From NCBI GenBank assembly GCA_000179315.1, contig ADZZ01000613.1, positions 35,160 through 99,159 of the forward strand: a stretch of 64,000 bases of DNA, written 5' to 3'. Position 1 is the first letter of the stretch. Each line of letters opens with the position of its first letter. The notes below the pieces were generated by a model. It worked only from the letters and a program-made list of their open reading frames with translations, did not search any database and was not told where the DNA came from. Shown here piece after piece: positions 51,124 through 61,656 of this stretch. The DNA comes from a delta proteobacterium NaphS2. GTDB lineage: Bacteria > Desulfobacterota > DSM-4660 > Desulfatiglandales > Desulfatiglandaceae. Position numbers and translations under genes: made by a program.

Positions 51124-53209
51124 CCAGGGTTTCTCCCAATGCCGCTTTTCGGGAAAGACGGATTCGGCCGTCTTTGCCCACTTCCAGAACCTTTACCAGG
51201 ACCTCATCGCCTTCATTGAGCACGTCGGTCACTTTGTTCACACGCTCCGGCGCCAATTGAGAGATGTGGACCAGCCCGTCGGTACCCGGGAAAATTTCCA
51301 CAAAAGCCCCGAAGTCCATAATTTTGACCACTTTGCCCTGATACAATTTCCCCTCTTCCGCTTCCTGCACAATTTCTTTGACCATTTTCATGGCTGCATC
51401 GGAGCACTCTTTATCAGGGGAAGAAATGGTTACAACACCCTCGTCGTCCACGTCGATCCTGGCGCCGGAGACATTGCATATTTCCCGAATGGTTTTGCCG
51501 CCCGGACCGATCAGAATCCGCACCTTTTCGGGACTGATCTTGACGTTGGTAATAATGGGCGCATACTCGGAAACCTCATTTCGGGGCTGTGCAATGGTCT
51601 CCTTCATGCATCCCAGAATATGGAGGCGCCCTTCCTTGGCCTGTTCCAGGGCCTGTTCCATGATCTCCCGGGTGAGCCTTTCGATCTTGATGTCCATCTG
51701 AAGGGCCGTAATGCCTTCGCTGGTGCCGGTCACCTTGAAATCCATATCTCCGTAATGATCTTCATCCCCCAGGATATCGGTCAGTACCACGACATTGTCC
51801 CCTTCCGCCACCAGGCCCATGGCCACACCGGCCACCAGGTCCTTGATGGGAACGCCCGCGTCCATGAGTGACAGGCAGCCCCCGCAAACACTGGCCATGG
51901 AGGAAGACCCGTTGGATTCCAGGATCTCGGATACCACACGGATGCAGTACTGGAAGTCTTCTTCGCTGGGCAATACAGGCAGAAGCGCCCTCCTGGCCAG
52001 CGCACCATGTCCGATTTCCCTGCGCCCGGGACCGCTGAGTCGTTTGGCCTCACCAACGCTGTAGGGCGGAAAATTATAGTGCAGAATAAAAGATCTCAAC
52101 TCTTCTCCGAAAATGGATTCAATTCTCTGCCGGTCCCTTTCCGTACCGAGAGTGGTGAGCACCATGGCCTGGGTTTCACCCCTGGTAAACAGGGCAGAGC
52201 CATGGATTCGCGGCAGAAGGCCCACCAGGCATTCAATGGGGCGCACCTCATTAAAGGCACGGCCGTCGATCCGTTTGCCTTCATCCAAGATCATGCTGCG
52301 AACCATCTTCTTTTCGAGGGAGTGGAAAAAATCCTTAATTTCCGATTTCTGTCCCTCAAACTCTTCCAAAAGGGCATCCACAACTTGGTTTTGGGCATCC
52401 CGTCTTTTGGCCTGCCGGTCCATTTTGTCGGAAATGCACAACACTTCCTTGAGCAAGGGTTCTCCAATCTCTTCAACTTTTGTCTTAAGGGATGCATCCG
52501 CCACTTCATCGGGAATGCTTCTTTTGGGTTTGCCCACCTCTTTTTTAAGGGATTCCTGCACATCAAGCATGGGCTGGATGGCCTGATGGCCATAGAAAAT
52601 CGCGTCAATCATGTCCGATTCGCTGACGAACCGGGAACCGCCTTCAACCATCACAATGCCATCGCGGTTTCCAGCCACAATGAGGTTGATATCGCTTTCC
52701 TCCTGCTGACTGATGGTGGGATTGGCCACAAATTCTCCGTCAATCCTTCCCACCTTCACGCCTGCAATGGGTCCCTGAAAAGGGATATCCGATATCTCAA
52801 GGGCAGCGGATGCGCCCAACATGGCGAGCATATCCGCTTCATTTTCCTTATCGGTTGACAGCACCGTGGCGATCACCTGGGTTTCGTAATGATAATTATC
52901 GGGAAATAAAGGCCTGAGCGGCCTGTCGATCAGACGCGAAATCAGCGTCTCTTTTTCTCCGGGCCTTCCCATATCCCTTCTGAAAAAATTCCCTGGTATC
53001 TGTCCGCCGGCATATGACATCTCCTGATATTCCACCGTCAGGGGAAGAAAATCGATCCCCTCACGAACATCATCCGTTGCAACGGCAGTCACCAGAACAA
53101 CGGTCTCACCGGAAGTCACAACGACCGACCCGTTTGCCTGTTTGGCAATACGCCCAGTCTCCACATGGATGTTCCGGCCACTTATTTCAATCGAGTAATT
53201 TTTCACCAT
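51113..53209 (-). CDS. pnp: Polyribonucleotide nucleotidyltransferase (PNPase)
   Basis: 698 residues, 3'-5' phosphorolytic exoribonuclease. Two RNase PH domains (about 1-230 and 300-530), the second with catalytic 'MDFKVTGTSEGITALQMDIK', then KH ('ILIGPGGKTIREIC') and S1 ('GKVVKIMDFGAFVEIFPGTD') domains. Follows rpsO after a 227-bp gap with a long-range inverted repeat, as in the enterobacterial rpsO-pnp arrangement. Confidence 0.97.
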   Translation of the reverse strand: MVKNYSIEISGRNIHVETGRIAKQANGSVVVTSGETVVLVTAVATDDVREGIDFLPLTVEYQEMSYAGGQIPGNFFRRDMGRPGEKETLISRLIDRPLRPLFPDNYHYETQVIATVLSTDKENEADMLAMLGASAALEISDIPFQGPIAGVKVGRIDGEFVANPTISQQEESDINLIVAGNRDGIVMVEGGSRFVSESDMIDAIFYGHQAIQPMLDVQESLKKEVGKPKRSIPDEVADASLKTKVEEIGEPLLKEVLCISDKMDRQAKRRDAQNQVVDALLEEFEGQKSEIKDFFHSLEKKMVRSMILDEGKRIDGRAFNEVRPIECLVGLLPRIHGSALFTRGETQAMVLTTLGTERDRQRIESIFGEELRSFILHYNFPPYSVGEAKRLSGPGRREIGHGALARRALLPVLPSEEDFQYCIRVVSEILESNGSSSMASVCGGCLSLMDAGVPIKDLVAGVAMGLVAEGDNVVVLTDILGDEDHYGDMDFKVTGTSEGITALQMDIKIERLTREIMEQALEQAKEGRLHILGCMKETIAQPRNEVSEYAPIITNVKISPEKVRILIGPGGKTIREICNVSGARIDVDDEGVVTISSPDKECSDAAMKMVKEIVQEAEEGKLYQGKVVKIMDFGAFVEIFPGTDGLVHISQLAPERVNKVTDVLNEGDEVLVKVLEVGKDGRIRLSRKAALGETLDES

Positions 53210-53256
53210 TATTTCATATATCCTTTCAAATAGACGTTTGTTGGTCTTTTTGTAAA

Positions 53257-53398
53257 CCGTGTTTCGAAAAAGCGCATCGGCTCAAGTCTGGCTGCAGTTG
53301 ACTACGAAAACATTGCGAACCTGATCTTTGTAAAACCCTAAATTGAACTCGTTGGATGATTGCAACCACTGCCATTTTTTCACAATTCCGAAACACGG
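53257..53398 (-). promoter_or_regulatory. Long-range stem in the pnp leader
   Basis: A perfect 10-bp inverted repeat, CCGTGTTTCG at 53257-53266 and CGAAACACGG at 53389-53398, in the rpsO-pnp spacer. Transcribed leftward it would form a stem with a 122-nt loop just before the pnp start (53209). In E. coli a long pnp leader stem is cut by RNase III and PNPase to autoregulate; the position here suggests the same, but this is inference. Confidence 0.45.
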
Positions 53399-53436
53399 GG
53401 TGAAAATCAGGACAGGTCATTGCATGAGCAGTTACA

Positions 53437-53706
53437 CTATTTCCGGATGCCCAACTCTTTAATCAGCACCCGATATTTATCCAGATCTCTCTTTTTCAGA
53501 TAATTAAGAAGCCTTCTCCTCTGGCCCACCAGTTTCAGCAGTCCCCGACGTGAGTGATGATCTTTTTTATGGACCTTGAAATGTTCCGTAAGATATTTGA
53601 TTCTGCTGGTCAATAAGGCAATCTGAACCTCGGGCGAACCGGTATCCTTTTCATGAAGCTTGAACCGATCAAGAATTTCTTTCTTTGCTCCCGCTGTCAA
53701 AACCAC
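53437..53706 (-). CDS. rpsO: 30S ribosomal protein S15
   Basis: 89 residues, binds the 16S rRNA central domain. Family landmarks: '[20 protein letters not shown]', '[19 protein letters not shown]' and '[16 protein letters not shown]'. The start is GTG with AGGAGG 8 bases upstream. Between truB and pnp in the usual order. Confidence 0.97.
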   Translation of the reverse strand: MVLTAGAKKEILDRFKLHEKDTGSPEVQIALLTSRIKYLTEHFKVHKKDHHSRRGLLKLVGQRRRLLNYLKKRDLDKYRVLIKELGIRK

Positions 53707-53774
53707 TTTTCGTACCTCCTAAAAATTGATGTTTTTGTAAAACCGCTAAACTTAAACTTTGTTAAAATATAAGA

Positions 53775-54698
53775 TCAAGAAAACACCCTCTCAAATTTCA
53801 CCTTTTCATGACCGTCCCCTCCGTCGCTTTTCTTTATAATGGCCAGAAGTTTTTGGCCACTGACCAGTTTTACGTAATTTTCCTTCAAAGGATGCATGGA
53901 GTCGTCAGCAGCGATCAGTTCATTCCAACCGGGCTGATACCCCTGTCTCACTTTTTCGGCCAGCGCCTCATCAACTGCTATTTCGTCCATGCCCGGCAAA
54001 GCTTTTGTTAGTGGAATCCCCATTTCTCGAAGATTCGCCTCCGTCAAAATATTTTCGGACTGTATGGCGCAGGCAACGTCGAAGGCTCCGCTCCTGAGCC
54101 TTCTAAGGGTCTTCAACCGCCCCCCCGGTCCCAGGTCCCGGGCCAGGTCCGCCGCAAGGCTTCGAATGTAGGTACCGCCCGCACATCTGATCCGCATGGT
54201 AATTTCGGGTAACGCCACCGAAACAATGGACAAAGCGTGCACCGTGACCTCTCTCTCCTTCAGGCTCACGGCAATGCCCTTTCTGGCCAGTTTATAGGCC
54301 CTCGCTCCCTGATGTTTGACGGCGGAGTAGACCGGCGGTGTCTGCCGAATCGTCCCTTCATACCGTTTGGCCGTGTCCCGAATATGCGCCTCGCTCAGCC
54401 GGGGCACGTCCCGCACCGCCGTCACCGTACCCGTGGGATCGAGCGTGTCGGTTTCTATGCCCAGTTCCAGAGTCGCAAGATACTCCTTTTCTCCGGCCAT
54501 TATAAAGCGGGAGAGTTTGGTTCCTTGCCCCAGAAGAACCACCAGCAGCCCGGTTGCGAAGGGATCAAGCGTTCCCGCATGCCCGATTTTGTACCGTCTG
54601 CCGCAACGAAGGGCGGTTTTTACCTTTCTGACAACATCGTGTGACGTTTCACCCGCTTCTTTGTCGACCAGAAGTATGCCGTCATCCGGGCGTTTCAT
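53775..54698 (-). CDS. truB: tRNA pseudouridine(55) synthase
   Basis: Forms pseudouridine-55 in the T-loop of tRNAs; 307 residues. The catalytic Asp lies in 'KIGHAGTLDPFATGLLVVLL', with 'GTIRQTPPVYSAVKHQGARA' and 'CAGGTYIRSLAADLARDLG' downstream. A C-terminal PUA-like extension is present. The start overlaps nrnA by 17 bp. Confidence 0.96.
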   Translation of the reverse strand: MKRPDDGILLVDKEAGETSHDVVRKVKTALRCGRRYKIGHAGTLDPFATGLLVVLLGQGTKLSRFIMAGEKEYLATLELGIETDTLDPTGTVTAVRDVPRLSEAHIRDTAKRYEGTIRQTPPVYSAVKHQGARAYKLARKGIAVSLKEREVTVHALSIVSVALPEITMRIRCAGGTYIRSLAADLARDLGPGGRLKTLRRLRSGAFDVACAIQSENILTEANLREMGIPLTKALPGMDEIAVDEALAEKVRQGYQPGWNELIAADDSMHPLKENYVKLVSGQKLLAIIKKSDGGDGHEKVKFERVFS

Positions 54699-55680
54699 TC
54701 AAAAACCGGCCCGCTTCAAACAAAAAATCTTTCTTTAACGCTGCAAGGGATCCGCTTACGGTAAATCCCGCGGCCCTACCATGACCGCCGCCGCCAAACC
54801 GCAACGCCAGGTCCGCCACATTCAACCCGTGGTTTGAGCGCATGCTGAACTTATAGGTGTTGTCGTCTTTTTCCAAGATCATCACCGCCAGTTCCACCCC
54901 TTTGATATACCGGGGAAAATCCACAAACCCTTCGCTGTCCGAAGGGCGCGCGCCACAGGCTTTAATCATCTCCTTTGAAAGTACCAGCATGCCGATTCTG
55001 CCTTCACCGTGAAACTGCACCTGCCCCAGCGCCTTGGACAATAAGGCCAATCGCTCCGGACCGTATCCACTGACGCTTCTCAGGTAAATCTCCCAGGGCC
55101 GTACCCCTTGATCCAGCAGATCCGCCGAAATTCTCATGGCGGTCGGTGTCGTATTGGTATACCTGAAAGAACCCGTATCCGACTGGATGGCCGCGAATAA
55201 ATTTTCCGCTGCCGACGGGTCCAGTGGAAAATTCCCTGTCCTGATCAGTCGGTAGACCAACTCGGCGGTTGAGGAGCTATTGCTGTCCACCAGGTTGAAC
55301 CGGCCGAACAGGGTGTTGGTCTCATGATGGTCAATGTTAATGGTGGGGCCTTCCTCGGGCCACAAGTCCACACATGAACCGAGCCTTCCCCTTTCCGCGC
55401 AATCGAGGGCCAAAACAGCGTCAAACCCCTTTTGGTGCAAAGAATCCTTTAACACCGCCCTTTCAACACCCCATAAAAATTCCTGAGATGGAACAATGGG
55501 TTTCTGGACCACGGTGACCGCTTCTTTGCCCAAATCCGTCAGGCACTTTGAAAGGGCGAACATGGAACCGAGTCCATCCAGATCCGGCGCCTCATGGGTC
55601 ATCATCAAGAAACGGCTTCCGTCCCTCAATACGTCAACGATCTGTCTTAAAGAAATCAGAAGAGCATTCTCCGCAACCAT
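54682..55680 (-). CDS. nrnA: Oligoribonuclease / pAp phosphatase, DHH family
   Basis: 332 residues. DHH-DHHA1 phosphoesterase with Mn-binding motifs 'APDLDGLGSMFAL', 'ALDCAERGRLG' and 'NIDHHETNTLF' and the C-terminal 'FGGGGHGRAAGF'. Degrades short RNA oligomers and pAp. Standard position between rbfA and truB. Confidence 0.93.
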   Translation of the reverse strand: MVAENALLISLRQIVDVLRDGSRFLMMTHEAPDLDGLGSMFALSKCLTDLGKEAVTVVQKPIVPSQEFLWGVERAVLKDSLHQKGFDAVLALDCAERGRLGSCVDLWPEEGPTINIDHHETNTLFGRFNLVDSNSSSTAELVYRLIRTGNFPLDPSAAENLFAAIQSDTGSFRYTNTTPTAMRISADLLDQGVRPWEIYLRSVSGYGPERLALLSKALGQVQFHGEGRIGMLVLSKEMIKACGARPSDSEGFVDFPRYIKGVELAVMILEKDDNTYKFSMRSNHGLNVADLALRFGGGGHGRAAGFTVSGSLAALKKDFLFEAGRFLNETPG

Positions 55681-55684
55681 TCAC

Positions 55685-56035
55685 CTATTCCGCCTTCCGG
55701 ATTTTCTCAAAAATACGCTCCATATGGTCGCCGGTTTCCAGCGAAGGATCATAAACAAAAGTAATATCCGGAATATATCGCAGGCTCGCACGTCTTCCGA
55801 TTTCCCTTTTTACGAATCCCTTTGCACTGTCAAGCCCTGATTGTGCCTTTAGAATCCGGGTTTCATCCCCCATGACACTGTAATATATTCGGGCCAGCTT
55901 CAAATCATCGCTCAAACGAATTCCCGTAAGGGTTACCCCCTGAACACGCGGATCTCTCACCTTCTCCAGCAACAGGAGGGCCACCTCTTTTAAAATTACG
56001 TCTCCAACACGTGCGGAGCGTTTCCCGGGCAACAT
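55685..56035 (-). CDS. rbfA: Ribosome-binding factor A
   Basis: 116-residue KH-fold factor for late 30S maturation. 'RSARVGDVILKEVALLLLEK' begins it, then 'VTLTGIRLSDDLKLARIYYS' and 'VKREIGRRASLRYIPDITFV'. Near the end of the nusA-infB unit; stop 5 bp before the nrnA start. Confidence 0.95.
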   Translation of the reverse strand: MLPGKRSARVGDVILKEVALLLLEKVRDPRVQGVTLTGIRLSDDLKLARIYYSVMGDETRILKAQSGLDSAKGFVKREIGRRASLRYIPDITFVYDPSLETGDHMERIFEKIRKAE

Positions 56036-56103
56036 AGAAATTCACCTTATTTTTATTAACGAACGACTGGTTATCAATTTTTCCGCCGGTTCGGGACAAC
56101 CCC

Positions 56104-56391
56104 TCACATGCTGATGATATCAATTTCCGTATTCACAATTTGAGCCAAACAAAGGGACTCCAGGAAATCAAGGATATGGTTGAGGGAGGAGTCAACATGG
56201 CGCCGGTCGTTCCCCACCGTACTGATCCCCAATTCTATTTTTTGCCATTTGTCATTGGCGCCCACTTCGGCAACAGCCGCATTGAACTTGGATTTTACTT
56301 TGTCGACCATACTCCGGACGACTTTTCGTTTCCCCTTGAGTGACCGGTTGTCAAAAAGAAGAAACTCGACCTTTAACGTACCCACCACCAT
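56104..56391 (-). CDS. DUF503 family protein (YlxP-like)
   Basis: 95 residues, starting at ATG 56391 ('MVVGTLKVEFLLFDNRSLKG'), 5 bp after the infB stop at 56397. Conserved 'SLKGKRKVVRSMVDKVKSKF' and 'GNDRRHVDSSLNHILDFLE' identify DUF503, which is regularly encoded between infB and rbfA. Exact role unknown, tied to translation by location. Confidence 0.92.
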   Translation of the reverse strand: MVVGTLKVEFLLFDNRSLKGKRKVVRSMVDKVKSKFNAAVAEVGANDKWQKIELGISTVGNDRRHVDSSLNHILDFLESLCLAQIVNTEIDIISM

Positions 56392-56396
56392 AATGC

Positions 56397-59273
56397 TTAA
56401 AGTTCCGCCGCAACTTCTTCCATTTTGTAAATTTCGAAAACATCCGCGGGCTTGACATCGCCGAAATTGTCCAGCCCGATACCGCATTCATAACCGGACT
56501 GAACCTCTTTGACATCTTCCTTGAAACGCTTGAGAGATGAAATTTTGCCGTCAAAAACCACCACATCGTCCCGCAGCAAACGGACCTTGGCATTTCTCTC
56601 CACATGCCCGTCCGTGACAAAACAACCTGCGATGGTGCCGATTTTGGGGACACGAAAAATCTCTCTGACTTCCACATGCCCGATGACGTTTTCCTTCAAA
56701 ATGGGTTCCAGAAGACCTGCCATTGCCAAACGCACGTCATTGATGGCGTTGTAAATAACATCATAAAATCGAATATCGATGTTTTCTTTCTCCGCCAGAT
56801 CGAGAACCCGTTGGTTGGCCCGCACATTAAATCCCAGAATAATGGCATCCGAGGCGGAAGCAAGGGTCACATCGGATTCCGTAATGCCCCCGGTTGCCGA
56901 GTGGATCACCTGCAGCTTTACCGCATCGGTGCTTTGCTTGACCAGTGAGTCGGCAAGCGCCTCCGCGGAGCCCTGCACGTCGGCCTTAAGGATAATGTTC
57001 AGTTCCTTCACACCGCCGTCTTTAATTCTCTCGTACAGATCATCAAGGCTCACCACACCGGGTTTTGCACCGTCAGGCTTCTTTGATTTCTCTTTCCGGT
57101 GTTCAATGATCTGTTTGGCGACCTTTTCATCCTTTACAACAATGAACTCGTCCCCGGCCATGGGAACACCGGAAATCCCGTAAAGAACCACGGGGACTGA
57201 AGGACCCGCGGAGGTCATTTTTTTCCCCCGGCTGTCCAGCATGGCACGCACGCGACCGAAATGCTCCCCACACACAAACTGGTCGCCCTGGTTGAGCGTG
57301 CCGTTTTGAATCAGAACCGTGGCAACCGGCCCCCGGCTCCTATCCAACTCTGCTTCCACCACGGAGCCTCTGGCCTCTCTATGGGGATTCCCGGACAATT
57401 CAAGCATTTCAGACTGCAACAGAATCAACCCCAGAAGATCGTCAACGCCTTCTCCCGTCTTGGCTGAAATCTCCCCTAACAACGTATCGCCGCCCCATTC
57501 CTCAGGTGCCAGATCCAGTTCGGCCAGTTCCCTTTTCACCCGGTCGGGGTCGGCATTGGGTTTGTCCATTTTGTTGATGGCCACGACAATGGGAATACCA
57601 GCGGCCCGGCCATGGTTAATGGCTTCCTTGGTCTGGGGCATGGCCCCGTCATCGGCGGCCACCACCAAAACGATAATATCGGTGATTTTAGCACCTCGGG
57701 CCCTCATGGCCGTAAACGCCTCATGACCGGGTGTATCGAGAAAAACGATATCACCGCCTTTGCGTTTCACGTAATATGCCCCGATGTGCTGCGTAATGCC
57801 GCCCGACTCACCGCCGATGATGTTTGACTTCCGAATATAATCGAGAAGGGAGGTTTTGCCGTGATCCACATGGCCCATAATGGTCACAACCGGCGGTCTC
57901 GGCATCAGGTCTTCCGGCGAGTCTTCCGCATCGGAAAAAAACCGTTCCTCTTCAAAAGTGTCCAGTTCCAATTCGAAACCGAGTTCATCGGCAACCAGGG
58001 ATGCCGTATCAAAATCCAGCGATTGGTTAATGTTGGCCATAACGCCCAGCTTCATAAGACGTTTCAGCAATTCCGTCGCCTTGGTCCCCATGGCCTTGGC
58101 CAGTTCCGTAACCGTGACGGTTTCCTGGACTTTAATCCTTCGTTTGATGGCTTTGGGTGTTGTTATCTCCGTCTGTTTGAACTTTCTGGGAATTTCCTTG
58201 CCTTTCTTGCCGCCTTTTTTCCCCTTATGCTTCTTTCCACGATCCTGATAAAGGTCCGCCCGCTCGTAAACTTCCTTTTTTCGCCGTTTTATGACGGCGC
58301 GTTTCGGCGCCGCATCGGCCGACTCTTTTTTCCAGCCCTTTTTCCTTTTTGAAGGTTTTGCTTCATCGGGCTGCGGCTCCAACACTTTGGGCGGCAACGG
58401 CTCCACGGGTATCTTGGAGGCCTTCTCAGGAACCCCACGTTTCGGCATCGGCGCTTTCGGTTTCGCCTGTTTCTTTACAGCTTCCTTGGCCAGGAGATTT
58501 TTAAGCGGACCCTCTTCCGGAGGACTGATAATCTTGGCAGGCTTTTCGGACTTTCGTTTCTTACCTTTTTTTCCTTTTACTTTAGCGGGTTTTTCCGCTC
58601 CCGGGGTTTTCTTTTTTCTGGGCGCCGCTTCCATTTCTTGTGGAGGCGCCTCTTCTTGAGGCGGTTTTTCCGAAACGGGAGATTTCTCTGTCGGAGGTTT
58701 TTCCTCAGTAACTTCAGGGGGTTCAGCTACAGGCTGTTCAGGCGCTTCGGGTGCAGGAGCGGTTTCCAGGGGGGCTTTTGATTCTTCTAAAGGGGCTTTC
58801 TCAGAGAATTCAGGGGCTTTGGCGATCTCTTCCGCCGGTGCTTCGGCTTCTTCAACCGGGGTTTCGGCATGTTCAACCGGTTTCACAGCCGGAGCTTCGT
58901 CTGCTGTGGACGTTTCCACCACGTCTGGGGCCGGTGGGGAAACTGCCTCTTCAGCAGAGACTTGCGGTACCCCTTCAGGTGCGGCGTCCTCGGGCACTTC
59001 TGCCTCTTGCAATTCGTCTTTTGCTTCAACGGGCTTGGGTTCTACCTTTACAATTTTTTTCCGCCTGCGAATCACACGGGGTTTAACCCTCTTTTCAACC
59101 ACCACTTCCGAAACGGCACCGGAAATAATCTTCCTGGCTTTGGAAGCCATTTCTTCATCAAGGGTACTCATATAATTCTTGATCTGAAGTCCGCCCGCGT
59201 TTAGGTCCTCCACGAGCTTTTTGCTCTCTAACTTGAGTTCCCTCGCTAACTCATACACCCTGATTTTAGCCAT
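56397..59273 (-). CDS. infB: Translation initiation factor IF-2
   Basis: 958 residues. N-terminal IF2-N domain, then a Pro/Glu/Ala-rich section (about 90-230) followed by a Lys-rich part (to about 370), a second IF2-N module ('[20 protein letters not shown]'), and the GTPase core with '[18 protein letters not shown]', '[15 protein letters not shown]' and 'NKMDKPNAD', and the C-terminal domains ending near '[13 protein letters not shown]'. Places fMet-tRNA on the 30S subunit. GGGGGAA before the ATG. Confidence 0.97.
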   Translation of the reverse strand: MAKIRVYELARELKLESKKLVEDLNAGGLQIKNYMSTLDEEMASKARKIISGAVSEVVVEKRVKPRVIRRRKKIVKVEPKPVEAKDELQEAEVPEDAAPEGVPQVSAEEAVSPPAPDVVETSTADEAPAVKPVEHAETPVEEAEAPAEEIAKAPEFSEKAPLEESKAPLETAPAPEAPEQPVAEPPEVTEEKPPTEKSPVSEKPPQEEAPPQEMEAAPRKKKTPGAEKPAKVKGKKGKKRKSEKPAKIISPPEEGPLKNLLAKEAVKKQAKPKAPMPKRGVPEKASKIPVEPLPPKVLEPQPDEAKPSKRKKGWKKESADAAPKRAVIKRRKKEVYERADLYQDRGKKHKGKKGGKKGKEIPRKFKQTEITTPKAIKRRIKVQETVTVTELAKAMGTKATELLKRLMKLGVMANINQSLDFDTASLVADELGFELELDTFEEERFFSDAEDSPEDLMPRPPVVTIMGHVDHGKTSLLDYIRKSNIIGGESGGITQHIGAYYVKRKGGDIVFLDTPGHEAFTAMRARGAKITDIIVLVVAADDGAMPQTKEAINHGRAAGIPIVVAINKMDKPNADPDRVKRELAELDLAPEEWGGDTLLGEISAKTGEGVDDLLGLILLQSEMLELSGNPHREARGSVVEAELDRSRGPVATVLIQNGTLNQGDQFVCGEHFGRVRAMLDSRGKKMTSAGPSVPVVLYGISGVPMAGDEFIVVKDEKVAKQIIEHRKEKSKKPDGAKPGVVSLDDLYERIKDGGVKELNIILKADVQGSAEALADSLVKQSTDAVKLQVIHSATGGITESDVTLASASDAIILGFNVRANQRVLDLAEKENIDIRFYDVIYNAINDVRLAMAGLLEPILKENVIGHVEVREIFRVPKIGTIAGCFVTDGHVERNAKVRLLRDDVVVFDGKISSLKRFKEDVKEVQSGYECGIGLDNFGDVKPADVFEIYKMEEVAAEL

Positions 59274-59354
59274 AAATTCCCCCAGAAATCTGTTAAGTAC
59301 CGGTACTTATGCCCTTACTGTTCTATGGGCTACCGAGAAAACGGCATTTTGTCG

Positions 59355-59609
59355 TCATTTTGAAAAATCGTTTACATCAACGGATATGGAGACTTTCCGT
59401 CTGAAAGCCCTGTTCAGACCCTTGTTCGTCTTCAATACGGACAAACAATCTTCATTCCCGCATATATAGGCGCCCCGCCCCTTTCCAAAACGGTCTCTTA
59501 CGACCACACCATCGGCACCCAAAACCAACCGAATCAGTTCCTTCTTCTCTCTTTTAACCCCACAGGCGATACAAGTCCTCATGGGGATGTGTCCCCGGGT
59601 TTTACTCAT
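59355..59609 (-). CDS. ylxR: YlxR family protein (DUF448)
   Basis: 84 residues with 'RTCIACGVKREKKELIRLVL' and 'KGRGAYICGNEDCLSV', the pattern of YlxR, an RNA-binding or nucleoid-associated small protein encoded between nusA and infB. The start overlaps the nusA stop by 8 bp. Confidence 0.93.
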   Translation of the reverse strand: MSKTRGHIPMRTCIACGVKREKKELIRLVLGADGVVVRDRFGKGRGAYICGNEDCLSVLKTNKGLNRAFRRKVSISVDVNDFSK

Positions 59610-61026
59610 CAGCGGTTGTTTTTGTTGACGCCGTTACCGTTTCATCCGATTCTATCGGCTCCGCCGCCATCATCAGAGCGGTATCCGGCTCACTGTCGGC
59701 AGCGTTCTCTTCTTCACCAACGACGGCTTCCGACGCATGCGCATCATCAGGGTCGGTTTCGCCGGGTGCGTCCTCTTTCGTTTCTTGTGATTTGGCGAGA
59801 AGGTAGGCATTCGCCTCCGCGATGAGCGCCTCGGCCTTTTCCTGGCTGATCCCTTTCACCACCATCAAATCCTCGACCGTCGAACCTGCAATGTCCCGAG
59901 CGGATCGAAAATCGGCATCATACAATTCGGTGGCGATTTTCTCACCCACCCCATTCAGATCCAGAAGCGACCGGAACCCATCTTTAAGGGTTTCGTTATA
60001 TTTTGTTTCTCCAACCACATCGAGGCGCCAGCCTGTCAATTTTGCCGCCAGGCGAACGTTTTGACCCCGTTTTCCAATGGCCAGGGAAAGTTGATCATCG
60101 GGGACGACAACTTCCATGCTATGGTTATCTTCATCCACAATAACCCTGGTAATTTCAGCAGGCGCCAAAGCATTGCATATGAATTTGGCCGAGTCGGGAT
60201 CCCAGGTGACAATATCGATTTTCTCTCCTCGCAACTCCTGGACCACCGCCTGAACGCGTCTCCCTTTCATGCCGACGCATGCCCCCACAGGATCCACATC
60301 CGGATCCTTTGAACTGACGGCGATTTTGGCCCTGCCGCCCGGTTCGCGGGCCACCTGAATAATTTGGACGATCCCTTCGGAAATCTCGGGAACTTCATTT
60401 TCGAACAGAATGGCCACAATGTTCGGGTGGGTTCTTGAAAGTATGATCTGAGGCCCGCGGCTGATTTTTCGAACATCGAGTATATAGGCCCTGACACGAT
60501 CTCCCTGCTTGTAAGATTCCCTCGGGATCTGTTCTTTGTGGGGCAACTCAGCCTCGGCACGGCCCAGGTTGACGATGATGGACCCCCTGTCAAACCGTTG
60601 CACGATGCCGTTGACGATTTCGCCTCGCCTGTCGATAAAATCATCGTAAACGATATCCCGTTCCGCTTCCTTCAACCGCTGCATAATGACTTGTTTTGCT
60701 GACTGAGCCGCAATCCTTCCAAAAGTGTCAGGATCCATCTTGATACCCAGGCTGTCTCCGATTTCAGTCTCCGGATCCAGTTCAAGGGCTTCTTTCAGTG
60801 AAATCTGGAGATTCGGGTTTTCCGTTTCTTCAACCACTTCCTTGAATTCGAACGCTTCTACTTCCCCCATCTCCTCATTGTAGATGACCTCAAGATCGTA
60901 TTCATTGCCGTATTTCTTCCTGGCGGCCGCCTTTACCGCTTCCTCAAGCGCCCCGATCAATACGGCCTGATCAACACCTTTTTCCCGGCTTACCTGGTCA
61001 ATCACCTTCCTTAAGTCAGAAACCAT
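59602..61026 (-). CDS. nusA: Transcription termination/antitermination factor NusA
   Basis: 474 residues. N-terminal RNA-polymerase-binding domain (1-130), S1 domain ('GEIVNGIVQRFDRGSIIVNL'), two KH domains ('PVGACVGMKGRRVQAVVQEL' and 'LAIGKRGQNVRLAAKLTGW'), then a helix-hairpin-helix segment ('LNGVGEKIATELYDADF', 'LMVVKGISQEKAEALI') and an acidic/Thr-rich tail. Preceded by rimP at 47 bp. Confidence 0.97.
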   Translation of the reverse strand: MVSDLRKVIDQVSREKGVDQAVLIGALEEAVKAAARKKYGNEYDLEVIYNEEMGEVEAFEFKEVVEETENPNLQISLKEALELDPETEIGDSLGIKMDPDTFGRIAAQSAKQVIMQRLKEAERDIVYDDFIDRRGEIVNGIVQRFDRGSIIVNLGRAEAELPHKEQIPRESYKQGDRVRAYILDVRKISRGPQIILSRTHPNIVAILFENEVPEISEGIVQIIQVAREPGGRAKIAVSSKDPDVDPVGACVGMKGRRVQAVVQELRGEKIDIVTWDPDSAKFICNALAPAEITRVIVDEDNHSMEVVVPDDQLSLAIGKRGQNVRLAAKLTGWRLDVVGETKYNETLKDGFRSLLDLNGVGEKIATELYDADFRSARDIAGSTVEDLMVVKGISQEKAEALIAEANAYLLAKSQETKEDAPGETDPDDAHASEAVVGEEENAADSEPDTALMMAAEPIESDETVTASTKTTADE

Positions 61027-61073
61027 TTACTTGCTCCACCCAAAATTGTTGAATTATGCCTCGCAGCTACCAC

Positions 61074-61547
61074 TTAATCACCCTGGTTCTGGAAATCGAA
61101 CACCAGATTGGCTTTTCGAATACTTTGCTCAGGAATTTGAACGACGGCGCCATCCAAATCGATTTCCAGCATACCGTTTTGAACGGATTGAAGAACCCCT
61201 GAAAAATTTCTGCGCCCCTTCAAGGGAGCGGTTGTCTGGACCTTGATCCGCTGCCCGACAACCCTGAGAAAATCCTTCTCTCTCTTTAACGGCCTGTTGA
61301 GGCCGGGAGAGGATACCTCAAGAACATACTGATGTTTAAGCAGGTCGCTCACATCCAGGAGATGCCCGATCTCGCGGCTGACCATGGCACAGTCATCAAG
61401 CGTAATGCCCGTTGGCCGGTCTGCATAAATTCTGAGAACTTGCCTGCCTTGACCGGAGACATACTCTAAATCCACAAGCTCGATCCCCATTTCATCCAGA
61501 ACCGGCTCCACAAGCGCTTCTATTTCTTTCAACAAAAATTCGGTCAT
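61074..61547 (-). CDS. rimP: Ribosome maturation factor RimP
   Basis: 157 residues. 'VDLEYVSGQGRQVLRIYADR', 'CAMVSREIGHLLDVSDLLKH' and 'YVLEVSSPGLNRPLKREKDF' identify the factor needed for 30S maturation. First protein gene of the nusA-infB unit, which then runs leftward over 13 kb to trmL with short gaps or overlaps. Confidence 0.95.
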   Translation of the reverse strand: MTEFLLKEIEALVEPVLDEMGIELVDLEYVSGQGRQVLRIYADRPTGITLDDCAMVSREIGHLLDVSDLLKHQYVLEVSSPGLNRPLKREKDFLRVVGQRIKVQTTAPLKGRRNFSGVLQSVQNGMLEIDLDGAVVQIPEQSIRKANLVFDFQNQGD

Positions 61548-61624
61548 CTGTGCTGTGTCTTCTTAATCTGGTAGCGCCAGAGACGTTTCTCTCTTTCCTG
61601 GGCTGACAAGCCCAACCACCTGCC

Positions 61625-61656
61625 CTAAAAGCAAGAAAGCGGACCAAAGGCCCGCT
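61625..61656 (-). terminator. Probable intrinsic terminator between tRNA-Gly and rimP
   Basis: Minus strand: stem AGCGG/CCGCT with loop GCCTTTGGT, followed by TTTCTTGCTTTT. It is about 180 bp after the tRNA and 80 bp before rimP, so it could end the tRNA transcript or attenuate the rimP-nusA operon. A smaller stem GGGCT-TGTC-AGCCC lies at about 61599-61612. Confidence 0.55.
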
